Positions 25,054 to 33,430 are shown, counted from the first letter of the stretch. The stretch is DNA of 64,000 nt from Candidatus Gastranaerophilales bacterium (GCA_944325875.1 CALVBU010000006.1:62001-126000), one strand, 5' to 3'. A program made the numbers and translations. Notes: generated by a model not told the origin, from the letters alone.

Positions 25054-27294
25054 TTACCAACGAATAATTAATGCGCCGCTCTTACCATCATGAGGCTCAA
25101 TTCGCTCATAATTATTTCTACAAGCTGTAGGAGGTAACGGATAACTATGTTCTAGTTCAGCGCCATCTAACCATTTACGGTATTCACCGAACCAGCAGTT
25201 ATGTCTTGAACCGCCACCTTTACCGCCATAACCAATACGATAGGTTTCCATGATATTGGCGATTACGGTACTATCCTGTGGAGCAAGGAAATTCATGATA
25301 TTAGCAGACAAGTTATCAGGTTTTGGTTTTTCTGGCTCAACGCCACCTTCTTCTCTTACCATACGTTTTCCTTGAACAAATCCAGCATTTGCAGCACCAG
25401 CAGGCCAATTTTGTGCACCTGTTCTGAAGCCTTCAAGAACTTCGGCTGGAGTCGATTTACCGCCTTCACCGCCAACTCCACCAAGTGCAGTAATTACATT
25501 ACCAAAGATAGTAGGATTACCAGTTCCACCTTGACCGCCATTAGTACCTTTTGTACCACCACGACCAATAGTTATAGTAATATCTTTATCTTTGAATGAT
25601 CTGATTACCATTGTTCTGTACTGACCTTGCAAGCCAGGAAGACCATACTGCATATAGTTTTTACTATATGTGAATTTATGTTCATAAGTTGTATTTGCTT
25701 CCCAAGTAGATTTGTTCCATCTTCTTAGGCAATATCCATAACGACCAGGAGAACAACCTTCGGAAACTTTATATGGACTACAAGAAGTTCCTGCAATACC
25801 TGCAACACCGTTACCTGAACATGTTGCGCCAGTACCACCTTTAGGTGAATTTTCTGCTGTTACAGTATCAATACCTTGAGAAGAACTTCCAAATTTTATT
25901 ATGCTATTTGGATGAGGAGCTGTAAAACCGTTTTCTGGTCGACCAGCACATGATGTACATGTAGTTGGAGGATAATGAGGTGAATCATATTCAGGAGAGA
26001 GATTATATCCTGGATAACAATCATTTCCATCTCTTCCACTAGGATCAACAGTTACAACATCATGAGTTATGCCAACTCCACCATCTTTGTAACCACTACG
26101 GCAAATAGCACCTGGAGCACCAGCTCCACCAGAGAATATTGCTGTACCATACGAATAATAATTTCTATGTTCATCACAAACTGTTTTATGTGAAACTCTT
26201 GTCGTAGAATAAGTAGAATAAGAGTAACCTGTACATTTTTGATAAGTATATGCCAATAGGTCATTACTTATTTTTGAGAATAAAAATGCATATTTTGGAT
26301 GAAGCATAGCAAAACTATCGTTCGGATCATAGAATCTGAACTTAGGTAAATCTAGTTTTAGCTTTTTATCTTTTATATTATAAGTTTCATCTGCATGGTT
26401 ATTGCTAGGCGGAACCCAAACTTGAGGACCACCATTAAGCAAGGACTCAGAAGGATTTTTAGGTGAATCTGAGACATCAGTTACTTGCCCATCAGGATGA
26501 GCAGTACCATATCCACCTTTATTAGAGTTCATATGATGGTCATTATTATCTGGTGGAGATGGGTTATCAGGAGTCGGTCCTTTATCATGAGAGGATGAAG
26601 AACTATCTGAAGAACTATCTGAATCACTGCCCCAATGAGATTCACCACCACTTGAATCATCGGAAGTATCAGTATCTACAGTAACAGTTTCCCAACCAGT
26701 ACATGAAGAAACTCTATATGTTGTTGTATAAGTGTATGTTTCATTATGTGACATTGTACAAGGATAGGAATCGTTGCGGTTAACATACTGTTGATCGCCA
26801 CCTGCACCTGAAGATGCACCTACAACAAAGCCATATAATTTACCACCATAATTTTGGAAATCTTTAGCTGTAATATCACGGTGATTTTCATCAACCATTT
26901 CAGATGTAATATCAATAGGACTCAACTGTTCAATATATGGTCCCATAGTTGTATACATACCACCTGAGTAGCCAGAGTCACCACCTCCTCCACCACCACC
27001 AATAGCTGATACATGGAAATAAGAAACTTTTTCAGGAGGTTCAAACTTACATTGGCTAACATTTCTATCAAATACAACCGTTGTCAATGCTTTTCCTGAA
27101 TATCTAACTTCATGAAGCTGTCCTCCACCTGCGTCATAGCACAAATAAGCACCATGACTGGCTGGTTTTGGAATTTTAAAGTGTTTTTTAGTGACGACAG
27201 GCATTAATGCAGCAGTTATTAATGAAACAAATAATAACAGCAACATCAATTCTACCATTGAAAATGCACTTTTCTGTTGTTTTGTCAATTTCAT
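25054..27294 (-). CDS. very large glycine-rich prepilin-like protein (third of three)
   Basis: Prepilin-type N-terminus KSAFSMVELMLLLLFVSLI. It is followed by the block shared with its two neighbours: SHGAYLCYDAGGGQLHEV, a QCKFEPP cysteine motif, then SYFHVSAIGGGGGGG. The middle is low-complexity (Gly/Ser/Asp/Tyr) with a Ser-Asp stretch (SDSDSSSDSSSSSHDKGPTP) and many cysteines. The C-terminus has KGTNGGQGGTGNPTIFGN repeats and ends KSGALIIRW. At 746 residues it is several times longer than a major pilin, so it is more likely a tip protein, adhesin or scaffold. Its Shine-Dalgarno touches the ATG (GAGGAGGATG); a TTG at 27288 would have better spacing. A terminator follows. Confidence 0.82.
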   Translation of the reverse strand: MKLTKQQKSAFSMVELMLLLLFVSLITAALMPVVTKKHFKIPKPASHGAYLCYDAGGGQLHEVRYSGKALTTVVFDRNVSQCKFEPPEKVSYFHVSAIGGGGGGGDSGYSGGMYTTMGPYIEQLSPIDITSEMVDENHRDITAKDFQNYGGKLYGFVVGASSGAGGDQQYVNRNDSYPCTMSHNETYTYTTTYRVSSCTGWETVTVDTDTSDDSSGGESHWGSDSDSSSDSSSSSHDKGPTPDNPSPPDNNDHHMNSNKGGYGTAHPDGQVTDVSDSPKNPSESLLNGGPQVWVPPSNNHADETYNIKDKKLKLDLPKFRFYDPNDSFAMLHPKYAFLFSKISNDLLAYTYQKCTGYSYSTYSTTRVSHKTVCDEHRNYYSYGTAIFSGGAGAPGAICRSGYKDGGVGITHDVVTVDPSGRDGNDCYPGYNLSPEYDSPHYPPTTCTSCAGRPENGFTAPHPNSIIKFGSSSQGIDTVTAENSPKGGTGATCSGNGVAGIAGTSCSPYKVSEGCSPGRYGYCLRRWNKSTWEANTTYEHKFTYSKNYMQYGLPGLQGQYRTMVIRSFKDKDITITIGRGGTKGTNGGQGGTGNPTIFGNVITALGGVGGEGGKSTPAEVLEGFRTGAQNWPAGAANAGFVQGKRMVREEGGVEPEKPKPDNLSANIMNFLAPQDSTVIANIMETYRIGYGGKGGGSRHNCWFGEYRKWLDGAELEHSYPLPPTACRNNYERIEPHDGKSGALIIRW

Positions 27295-27319
27295 CCTCCT
27301 CGTTTATAAAATATATGAA

Positions 27320-28372
27320 TTACCACGTTATAAATACAGCCCCATCAGAGCCTGCACCTCCTGGAGCACCACCTTGACCAGGATTAACTTCAGCTATACC
27401 AGTTGATATACCCATACCATCAAGATAATTAACCAATAAAGAAGGCGTAACCGTATTACTACGATGTAAATCAAAGGTTAATACCATAGTAAATAGTATA
27501 GGATAGTTAGTCCTAAATGATTCCATTACTGCATTATAATATGCCGAATCCTTATAAACTTCTTTATACACTATTAAATCAACATTATATTCATCCAATA
27601 GACCTTGATCATAATATGTTATAGTAGCATTACCCTCATTCAACACTGGAGGATTTAACCAAGCTGCAGAAGGTCTATCGATAATATCAGCCTGCACATC
27701 TAAATATTTTGACTTATATGTTGAAGCTGAAAAACAATAGTTAACTTTTATCTTATCATCCCAGACTTCGCATAAAGGAATAGAACCACAAGCAATATTA
27801 TTAGTAGACGAAGATGTACCTTCAGTAATAGCACATTGCTTAACATCTTTTGCAGTAACGTCTCTTAATTCTCGATTTGACAAACCGCCCTCTGCTGATA
27901 CAATCGGATCACCGCCACGGTCATCTTCATAATATACGCTGGTTGCAGTTCCATTTTGTCCAGCTCTTCCACCCTTACCGGGTTTCATAACAAATGCAGA
28001 ACGCGCTGAGGTATGGAACGAACTATAGAATTTACCAGGTTCGCCACCATTACCGCCAGATCCACCAGCTCCTCCACCAACAACATTTACAACTATGTAC
28101 TTAGCATATATAGGCGGATTAAATCGACATTCACTAACAGCCTGAAGACCGCTTGAACTTGTACCTTGAAATAATGTTTGATATAATTGTCCACCTTTAT
28201 AATAACATTCAAAACGACCGTGTCCATCAGCTTCAGCTTTTGGTTTATTACGTCGTGGAATTACTGTCGCACTAACTGCCATAAATATGGATACAACAAG
28301 CATAACAACACAGGCTTCAAACAATGAAAACCCTGCTTTTTTTTCTCGATTTAATGTTAATTTTATTACCAT
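27320..28372 (-). CDS. glycine-rich prepilin-like protein (second of three)
   Basis: The prepilin N-terminus is EKKAGFSLFEACVVMLVVS (cleavage after Gly, Glu at +5). The shared block reads HGRFECYYKGGQLYQTL, then SECRFNPP and AKYIVVNVVGGGAGGSGG. The C-terminus has GQGGAPGGAGSDGAVFITW, matching the other two (GA-x-x-I-x-W ending). It is 350 residues long. It overlaps the upstream gene by seven bases with GGTGG before its start, so the operon is translated in sequence. A run of eight A lies just ahead of the cleavage site in the coding strand. Gly-rich surface domains like this occur in phage tail fibres and adhesins, which suggests an exposed structural role. Confidence 0.82.
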   Translation of the reverse strand: MVIKLTLNREKKAGFSLFEACVVMLVVSIFMAVSATVIPRRNKPKAEADGHGRFECYYKGGQLYQTLFQGTSSSGLQAVSECRFNPPIYAKYIVVNVVGGGAGGSGGNGGEPGKFYSSFHTSARSAFVMKPGKGGRAGQNGTATSVYYEDDRGGDPIVSAEGGLSNRELRDVTAKDVKQCAITEGTSSSTNNIACGSIPLCEVWDDKIKVNYCFSASTYKSKYLDVQADIIDRPSAAWLNPPVLNEGNATITYYDQGLLDEYNVDLIVYKEVYKDSAYYNAVMESFRTNYPILFTMVLTFDLHRSNTVTPSLLVNYLDGMGISTGIAEVNPGQGGAPGGAGSDGAVFITW

Positions 28373-29580
28373 AAGATTACCACCGCTCCAGATCCGCCAT
28401 TCTGAGGCTTACAAAGGATACCAGACTTTTCTTGATTATCTACGCAGTCGTAAGTTCCGCTACGCTTATTGCAAACATGAGAATTTCCACTTTTGCGACA
28501 ATCTGTATTAGCTGTAGGATTTTTAGTTAGGTATGTATCAAAAGAAAGCATATTTGAAACATACACATTTTGGATATTATATGTCAACGTAGAAGCTGTA
28601 TTATTGATATAAGAATAAGCTCCTGCTCCACCATCCCCGGGCTGTAAGCCTGAATCTGCAATATAAGATTTTAAAGTATCATCAACTTTACCTTCAATAT
28701 TTTCAACAAAATTTACATTTTGACGTTTGCGAGCAGAAATACTAGCTAAACCATAATCACTAGGAGCTCCACCATACAACCAAGTCTTTGCAGCCCCAGC
28801 AATAGTTCCACCCTTACCTCCTTTAGCTTTTATTAATGGTATAGTAGTCGTTGTAATAGTACCATTTGCTTCATTTTTTTCTTCTTCAATTATATTTACT
28901 ATAGTCTCTGTACCATCTGTACCTTTAAAGTTAGAGGTTGTAGTACCCGCAGAACCTGCAGCACCAGGAATCATCTCAAAAGTTTGGGAAGGATTTAATT
29001 TTGAGAAAAACATAGAAACTCTTTCTCCTTGCAACCCACCATATCCAAACTGCATTTCTGCAACCTTTACAGTTACAACAGCAAGGTTTGCCATATTACC
29101 CGGAACATTATTCGGGAACTGATATCCACGTTTTTCACGTAATTCTTTTACCCATGCTGGAAAGAGTTGAGGCGCGGAATTACCATAATATTCTTGAGCG
29201 GTATAATTAGTAGATGAATCAGTCGGATTTTTTTTGACATAAGCGCCCCCACCGCCTCCGCCAACAGCGTGAACTAAAACATAAATACTGGAAGTTGGGA
29301 CTTTAAATGTACATTTATTAACAACTTGAGGTGCATTAGTGATACCACCTTCAAAAGATGAAGCTTGCACGATTTGATTTGCAGCATTTCTATAACATTC
29401 AAAACGACCATGAGAGGCTCTAGTAGTCTGCTCTTTATATATCTTTTTTGTCACAGGAGGCAATGCAAGAATCATCAAAGACACGATAAACATTACAATC
29501 AGCATTTCTGCTAATGTATAACCAGCTATATTTTTTTTTGCCCAAATCAACCCTTGATTATTATCTATGATATTAAGCAT
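28366..29580 (-). CDS. glycine-rich prepilin-like protein (first of three)
   Basis: Prepilin N-terminus KKNIAGYTLAEMLIVMFIVS with cleavage after Gly and Glu at +5. The leader is longer than usual (about 20 residues before the cleavage site). The shared block is SHGRFECYRNAANQIVQ, NKCTFKVP, SIYVLVHAVGGGGGGAY. The C-terminus is Gly-rich with AGAAKTWLYGGAP and ends GGSGAVVILW. It is 404 residues long. A nine-A run lies in codons 15-17, just before the cleavage site. It is the first gene of a three-gene operon with a promoter at 29699-29727 and a small leader ORF that overlaps its start codon. Confidence 0.82.
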   Translation of the reverse strand: MLNIIDNNQGLIWAKKNIAGYTLAEMLIVMFIVSLMILALPPVTKKIYKEQTTRASHGRFECYRNAANQIVQASSFEGGITNAPQVVNKCTFKVPTSSIYVLVHAVGGGGGGAYVKKNPTDSSTNYTAQEYYGNSAPQLFPAWVKELREKRGYQFPNNVPGNMANLAVVTVKVAEMQFGYGGLQGERVSMFFSKLNPSQTFEMIPGAAGSAGTTTSNFKGTDGTETIVNIIEEEKNEANGTITTTTIPLIKAKGGKGGTIAGAAKTWLYGGAPSDYGLASISARKRQNVNFVENIEGKVDDTLKSYIADSGLQPGDGGAGAYSYINNTASTLTYNIQNVYVSNMLSFDTYLTKNPTANTDCRKSGNSHVCNKRSGTYDCVDNQEKSGILCKPQNGGSGAVVILW

Positions 29581-29653
29581 TCCAAATCCATTCTTTCTTC
29601 AAAAGCCTAAATATATCATTGCGCAGCGAAACCATACCAGCATAACCAGCCAT
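29573..29653 (-). CDS. possible 26-residue leader ORF before the pilin operon
   Basis: A short frame in the predicted leader of the pilin operon, ending inside the first codons of the first pilin gene (the pilin ATG overlaps its last codons). The product would be basic and partly hydrophobic, ending LLKKEWIWNA. There is no Shine-Dalgarno. The frame is open further upstream to about 29686, and the segment also resembles a degenerate extragenic repeat, so coding is uncertain. Confidence 0.25.
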   Translation of the reverse strand: MAGYAGMVSLRNDIFRLLKKEWIWNA

Positions 29654-29698
29654 TACAGAAACAAATATTAAGCCATTATGATCATCGTGCTATTCCTA

Positions 29699-29727
29699 AT
29701 TATAACATATGGTCCAGATTTTTGCAA
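29699..29727 (-). promoter_or_regulatory. promoter of the glycine-rich pilin operon
   Basis: Read on the minus strand: TTGCAA, exactly 17 bases, TATAAT, with TGT directly before the -10 box. This is one of the best consensus promoters in the window. It implies a leader of about 112 bases before the first pilin start. Apart from this promoter and the leader ORF, nothing else is seen in the 204-base gap to the next gene. Confidence 0.7.
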
Positions 29728-29784
29728 CATGTGACAATTATTAGAAGTAAATTTTATAAACAGTAAAATATCTTTTAATATAAA

Positions 29785-30177
29785 CTACTTCACATCTTCT
29801 GGATACATAAGCCATAAAGTCATTCCTCGTTTATTTGCAACTTTACGAACTCTTTCTACATACCGCATATCTTTAGTAGCATCCTCAACTATTAAAACAA
29901 CACCTGGTGTTTTATCTAAAACTGCACCATAATATTGTGCCTGTCCTATTGATTCAGCCCATTTTTTTGCAAAATCAAACTCTATTGCATGAGTATTAGT
30001 AACACAATCCACTCTTGCTCTATCTGGTAAAATAACTTCAGTTGATCCATTATGAGCTTCGCACCAAGATTTTTGATAATCTTTTTCATAATATATGTGA
30101 TGCTTTGGAGATTGGGCAAAACTCGCAAGCCCTGTCATAACAAACAAAAAAAATATACTAAAAAACTTATTTCGCAT
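29785..30177 (-). CDS. small secreted protein of unknown function
   Basis: 130 residues with a clear signal peptide (MRNKFFSIFFLFVMTGLASFA). The mature part contains EVILPDRARVDCVTNTHAIEFDFAKKWAESIGQAQYY, then a GVVLIVED strand and a basic helix. The D...E-x-D...K order in that segment resembles the active site of small PD-(D/E)XK nucleases, and I recall similar uncharacterised secreted proteins in other bacteria, but this is a weak inference. CAGGT lies before the start. It sits 15 bases after the DnaQ-like exonuclease gene on the same strand, so the pair may be transcribed together. Confidence 0.6.
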   Translation of the reverse strand: MRNKFFSIFFLFVMTGLASFAQSPKHHIYYEKDYQKSWCEAHNGSTEVILPDRARVDCVTNTHAIEFDFAKKWAESIGQAQYYGAVLDKTPGVVLIVEDATKDMRYVERVRKVANKRGMTLWLMYPEDVK

Positions 30178-30192
30178 TACAATACCTGACTA

Positions 30193-30753
30193 TTAATCTA
30201 TACAAGAACAAACCTCTTTTTTAATATTTTTATATACATTATAAGTAATTTCACAATCAACAAGAGCTCTATGGTGTCCATCTAATGAAATATTATAATG
30301 CTTAGCAATAGATTTTAAATTATGTTTCTTCAAATCACAATGCTTCCTTGACAAACGCATCGTATCAATAAAATCATTAGAAAACTCTTTTTTACAAAAC
30401 TTCTTCAAGTTATCATAAATAAAATTAATATCAAAATTGACATTATGCCCTAAAACACAATCATCACCAACAAAATTAACAAAATGCGGTAATACTTCTT
30501 TGATTTTTGGAGCAGAAGCAACCATTTCATTGGTAATACCAGTCAAATTCATAATAAAGGAATCAATTTTTTTTGAAGGCTTTACTAACATAGAAAAAGT
30601 ATCTACAATTTCATCATTTTTAACTTTAATAGCAGAAATTTCAATAATTTCACACTTTTCAGGAGAAAGCCCTGTCGTTTCGATATCAACGACAGTATAA
30701 TCAGAAGGGAATCCTTCTACTAAACTACCTTTATTTCTTTGAATTAAAGCCAT
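30193..30753 (-). CDS. DnaQ-family 3'-5' exonuclease
   Basis: A stand-alone DEDDh exonuclease domain of 186 residues. Motif I is VVDIETTGL (Asp and Glu). Motif II is VLGHNVNFDINFIYD (Asp). Motif III has HRALVDCEITYNVY (His and Asp). This is the same fold as the polymerase III proofreading subunit epsilon, but as a separate protein it could also act in RNA turnover or repair. A divergent alcohol dehydrogenase gene starts about 95 bases away. Confidence 0.88.
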   Translation of the reverse strand: MALIQRNKGSLVEGFPSDYTVVDIETTGLSPEKCEIIEISAIKVKNDEIVDTFSMLVKPSKKIDSFIMNLTGITNEMVASAPKIKEVLPHFVNFVGDDCVLGHNVNFDINFIYDNLKKFCKKEFSNDFIDTMRLSRKHCDLKKHNLKSIAKHYNISLDGHHRALVDCEITYNVYKNIKKEVCSCID

Positions 30754-30796
30754 GACTCTAATTATACGCTAATCTTTACTAAGTTTCAAATAAATG

Positions 30797-30825
30797 AAGA
30801 CAATTTAAAAAAAATTTGCTATAAT
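30797..30825 (+). promoter_or_regulatory. promoter of the iron alcohol dehydrogenase gene
   Basis: AAGACA (four of six to the -35 consensus), 17 bases, TATAAT with TGC before it (extended -10). It is followed by GGAGGG at a good distance from the ATG at 30850. Confidence 0.6.
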
Positions 30826-30849
30826 CAAGTAAAAAATGGAGGGCTTTAA

Positions 30850-32007
30850 ATGAATAACTTTGAATATTGTTGTCCAACTCATGTTGTATTTGGAAAAGGC
30901 ACTATAGCAAGACTTTCTGAACTAATTGATAGAAATAAGAAAATTATGATGATTTATGGCGGCGGTTCTATTATGAAAAACGGAGTCTATAATCAAGTAA
31001 AACAAGCACTTGAAGGCTTTAATGTTATAGAATTTGGCGGAATTGAACCAAACCCTAAATATGAAACTTGTATGAAAGCTGTTGAAATAATAAAAAGAGA
31101 AGGTGTGGAATTTCTTCTTTCTGTCGGCGGCGGATCTACACTTGATGCAACAAAATTCATCTCTATAGCATCAAAATACAATGGCGAAGATGCTTATGAT
31201 GCAATTATGATAAGAGAAGAACCAATTAAAGAATCAATACCTCTCGGAGATGTAATTACTTTGCCAGCAACAGGTTCAGAAATGAACAATGGTGGAGTCA
31301 TTTCAAGACTTGCTACAGACGAAAAACTTCCGTTCCATAACGATTTAGTATATCCTAAATTTTCTATTATAGATCCTGAAGTAACATTCAGCTTACCTAC
31401 AAAACAAACAATTAATGGGATAGTTGATACATTTGTACACGTTATGGAACAATATTGCACCTATGATGTAAATACACCATTACAGGACGGATGGGCTTTA
31501 ACCATTTTCAAAACTCTTATTGAAGAAGCCCCTAAAGTTCTATCAAATCCAACAGACTATGATGCAAGAGCAAATATTTTCTGGTGCGCAACTTGCGGAC
31601 TTAATTACTGGATAAGTTTAGGAGCAGTTCAAGACTGGGCGACCCACATGATTGGCCACGAACTAACTGCCTTCTATGGCATTGACCACGGACAAAGTCT
31701 TGCGATCGTGCTTCCTAGACTATTAAAAAATCAAAAAGTTTCAAAATCAAAAAAACTCGCAAAACTTGCAAGAGAAGTATTTGGAGCAACTGAACCGGTA
31801 GATTTAAAAGCCGCAGATATTGCAATTGAAAATATCGAAAAATTCTTCAATTCAATCGGAATGAAAACCAAATTATCCGACTATGAAATTGAAGCTCAAG
31901 ATGCAGCAGAAAAAGTACGCGCAAGATTTGCGAAACGTAATACTGCACTTGGAGAGAAGCTTGCAATCACAGCTGATACAGCATACGATATCCTTATCGA
32001 ATGCTAA
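30850..32007 (+). CDS. iron-containing alcohol dehydrogenase (YqhD/BdhA-like)
   Basis: NAD(P)H-dependent alcohol/aldehyde oxidoreductase of the group III metal-dependent family. The nucleotide-binding part shows YGGGSIMKNGVY and SVGGGSTLDATKFIS. The C-terminal helical domain has the metal ligands: Asp and His in NGIVDTFVHVMEQY, His in WATHMIGHELTAFYGIDHG. The NPKYETCMKAVEIIKREG segment favours the YqhD/butanol-dehydrogenase branch, usually NADPH-linked, used to discharge reducing power or detoxify aldehydes. The length (385) is normal. It fits a fermentative cell. A GGAGGG site precedes the start. Its stop is one base from that of the facing HAD gene. Confidence 0.93.
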   Translation: MNNFEYCCPTHVVFGKGTIARLSELIDRNKKIMMIYGGGSIMKNGVYNQVKQALEGFNVIEFGGIEPNPKYETCMKAVEIIKREGVEFLLSVGGGSTLDATKFISIASKYNGEDAYDAIMIREEPIKESIPLGDVITLPATGSEMNNGGVISRLATDEKLPFHNDLVYPKFSIIDPEVTFSLPTKQTINGIVDTFVHVMEQYCTYDVNTPLQDGWALTIFKTLIEEAPKVLSNPTDYDARANIFWCATCGLNYWISLGAVQDWATHMIGHELTAFYGIDHGQSLAIVLPRLLKNQKVSKSKKLAKLAREVFGATEPVDLKAADIAIENIEKFFNSIGMKTKLSDYEIEAQDAAEKVRARFAKRNTALGEKLAITADTAYDILIEC

Positions 32008-32008
32008 C

Positions 32009-32698
32009 TTAAACAGAAGCAGTCTGATAATCCAAAATCTTTGAAAAGTCGGAAAAATCCGTAATTATTTCAGATACAGCAGGAATAGATTTATATAAAT
32101 CAACCGGCTCCATTGAAGCAATTGCAACGATTTTTCCGATTTTTGCATTCTTTGCAGCCTCAATACCTGAAAGTGCGTCTTCTATTACAATACATTCACT
32201 AGGGTCAAGTCCTAAATTTTCCGCCGCTATCAAATATATATCTGGCGCAGGCTTTCCTTTTATTTTACCGTTGTCATAAACAATTTTATCAATATCAAAC
32301 CATTTTTCTAAATTAAATTCTTTAATATAAAAATCAACATTATCTTTATTAGACATAGTTGCAATCGTTCTTGGAATATTATTTTCTTTCAAATAATCTA
32401 AAAATTCGATAGCATAAGGAGCCAACTTGGTATTTTCAGAATCCTCATGACACATTTGTCGATAAACAGCTTCTTTTTCTTTACCAAGTTTTTCGACTAA
32501 TTCAGGTTCTGGACGACGACCAAGTAAATAAGCTAAAATATCATCGTTTGTACGTCCAAACATATACTTACGCATCTCTTCATCAGTAAAAGGATATTCA
32601 CGAACTCTCTTTGAAAATTCTCTCCAAGCCTCCAAATGTTTTTCAGAATCCCAAAACAAAGTGCCGTTAAAATCAAATATTATACCTTTATACTGCAT
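32009..32698 (-). CDS. HAD-superfamily hydrolase, beta-phosphoglucomutase-like
   Basis: 229 residues with an alpha-helical cap of the beta-phosphoglucomutase type. Motif I is IIFDFNGTLF: the nucleophile is D9, but the usual second Asp is Asn (N11). Motif II is ATMSNK, motif III includes KGKPAPDIY, and motif IV is IVIEDALSGIEAA. The Asn for Asp removes the general acid/base of phosphatases and mutases, so the reaction may differ; I recall this DFNGT variant in other gut bacteria. AGAGGA precedes the start and overlaps the end of the upstream TPR gene, so the two are probably coupled. Confidence 0.85.
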   Translation of the reverse strand: MQYKGIIFDFNGTLFWDSEKHLEAWREFSKRVREYPFTDEEMRKYMFGRTNDDILAYLLGRRPEPELVEKLGKEKEAVYRQMCHEDSENTKLAPYAIEFLDYLKENNIPRTIATMSNKDNVDFYIKEFNLEKWFDIDKIVYDNGKIKGKPAPDIYLIAAENLGLDPSECIVIEDALSGIEAAKNAKIGKIVAIASMEPVDLYKSIPAVSEIITDFSDFSKILDYQTASV

Positions 32699-32706
32699 GA
32701 TGTCCT

Positions 32707-33285
32707 CTAATAATTACCATTTTCAATAATCTTATTATAATAATCCAAATAAAGCTGAGCATCTTTCGGTTTATTTAGTTTTTTATAAGTATAAGCTAAA
32801 TTATAGTGAAAATCAGCTACTGTAGGATTATAATCAATTGCGTATAAGAAATTTCTGCGTGCATCTTTTAGTTTGCCTAATTTTAAATACGCACACCCCA
32901 TATTATAATATGCGTAAGCAAACTCAGGTTTTATCTTTAGAACTTTTTTATACTGTTCTATTGCCATATTAGGCTTATCTTGTTCCAAATAAAGGTTTCC
33001 TAAATTATACATAGCTTTGTAAAACTTAGGATCATTAACTGCCGCTTGAGAAAACATAAAATCTGCATCCTCATCTCTACCTTTATCTTGAAGAATATTA
33101 CCCAATAGTAGCCAATTCATAGAAGTTCTAGCCTCAGACGGAATCGTCAACAACAAATTAAAAGCTTCCTCTATACGATTTTCTGCATATAAAAGGTTAG
33201 CCTGATCATTTATCAATGACTCCTCTGCATTAGCAACACTACCAGCTAAAAGCACTAATACTAATAAATACACAAATCTCTTCAT
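32707..33285 (-). CDS. secreted TPR-repeat protein
   Basis: A signal peptide (MKRFVYLLVLVLLAGSVANA) followed by about four tetratricopeptide repeats, such as AMYNLGNLYLEQDKPNMAIEQYKKVLKIKPEF and AYYNMGCAYLKLGKLKDARRNFLYAIDYNPTV. TPRs are protein-binding scaffolds; in a periplasmic setting they often serve pilus assembly or envelope complexes, but nothing specific can be said. It is the first gene of a likely two-gene unit with the HAD hydrolase. No clear ribosome binding site is seen. Confidence 0.85.
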   Translation of the reverse strand: MKRFVYLLVLVLLAGSVANAEESLINDQANLLYAENRIEEAFNLLLTIPSEARTSMNWLLLGNILQDKGRDEDADFMFSQAAVNDPKFYKAMYNLGNLYLEQDKPNMAIEQYKKVLKIKPEFAYAYYNMGCAYLKLGKLKDARRNFLYAIDYNPTVADFHYNLAYTYKKLNKPKDAQLYLDYYNKIIENGNY

Positions 33286-33336
33286 AAAAGCATTCTACAC
33301 TAAAAAGAAAAATTTTTCAAAAGGAACAAAAATTAT

Positions 33337-33364
33337 TTGACTTCTAAAAAAAATACACCATAAT
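33337..33364 (+). promoter_or_regulatory. promoter of the candidate small RNA
   Basis: TTGACT (five of six), 16 bases, CATAAT (five of six), on the plus strand. No plus-strand gene follows for more than a kilobase, but a terminator hairpin lies about 30-60 bases downstream. Confidence 0.6.
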
Positions 33365-33370
33365 GTTGGT

Positions 33371-33427
33371 GATGTCTCTTTTACTGGTTAGTACCTGCTT
33401 CTACTCCTTGGAGCAGGTATTCTTTTT
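33371..33427 (+). ncRNA. candidate small RNA, about 57 bases
   Basis: Defined by a strong promoter directly upstream and an intrinsic terminator at its end: TACCTGCT (33392-33399) pairs with AGCAGGTA (33412-33419), followed by TTCTTTTT. The 5' part (GATGTCTCTTTTACTGGTTAG) looks unpaired and could base-pair with messages. No ORF with a ribosome binding site fits. It lies in a 210-base gap flanked by minus-strand genes, so it is not a leader of an annotated gene. I recognise no known RNA family. Confidence 0.45.
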
Positions 33428-33430
33428 CAA

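Noticed and set aside
25372-26264. Short frames on both strands inside the glycine-rich pilin gene
   Set aside because: They follow from the repetitive Gly/Ser codons of the real gene, have no ribosome binding sites and encode no recognisable motif.
29610-29655. A known extragenic repeat (CATTGCGAG-type) near the pilin operon promoter
   Set aside because: CATTGCGCAGCGAA is only partly similar and I see no second copy in the window.
33003-33285. A pilus-assembly (PilF/Tgl-like) role for the secreted TPR protein
   Set aside because: The TPR repeats alone do not distinguish it, it has no lipobox and no pilus genes are adjacent.
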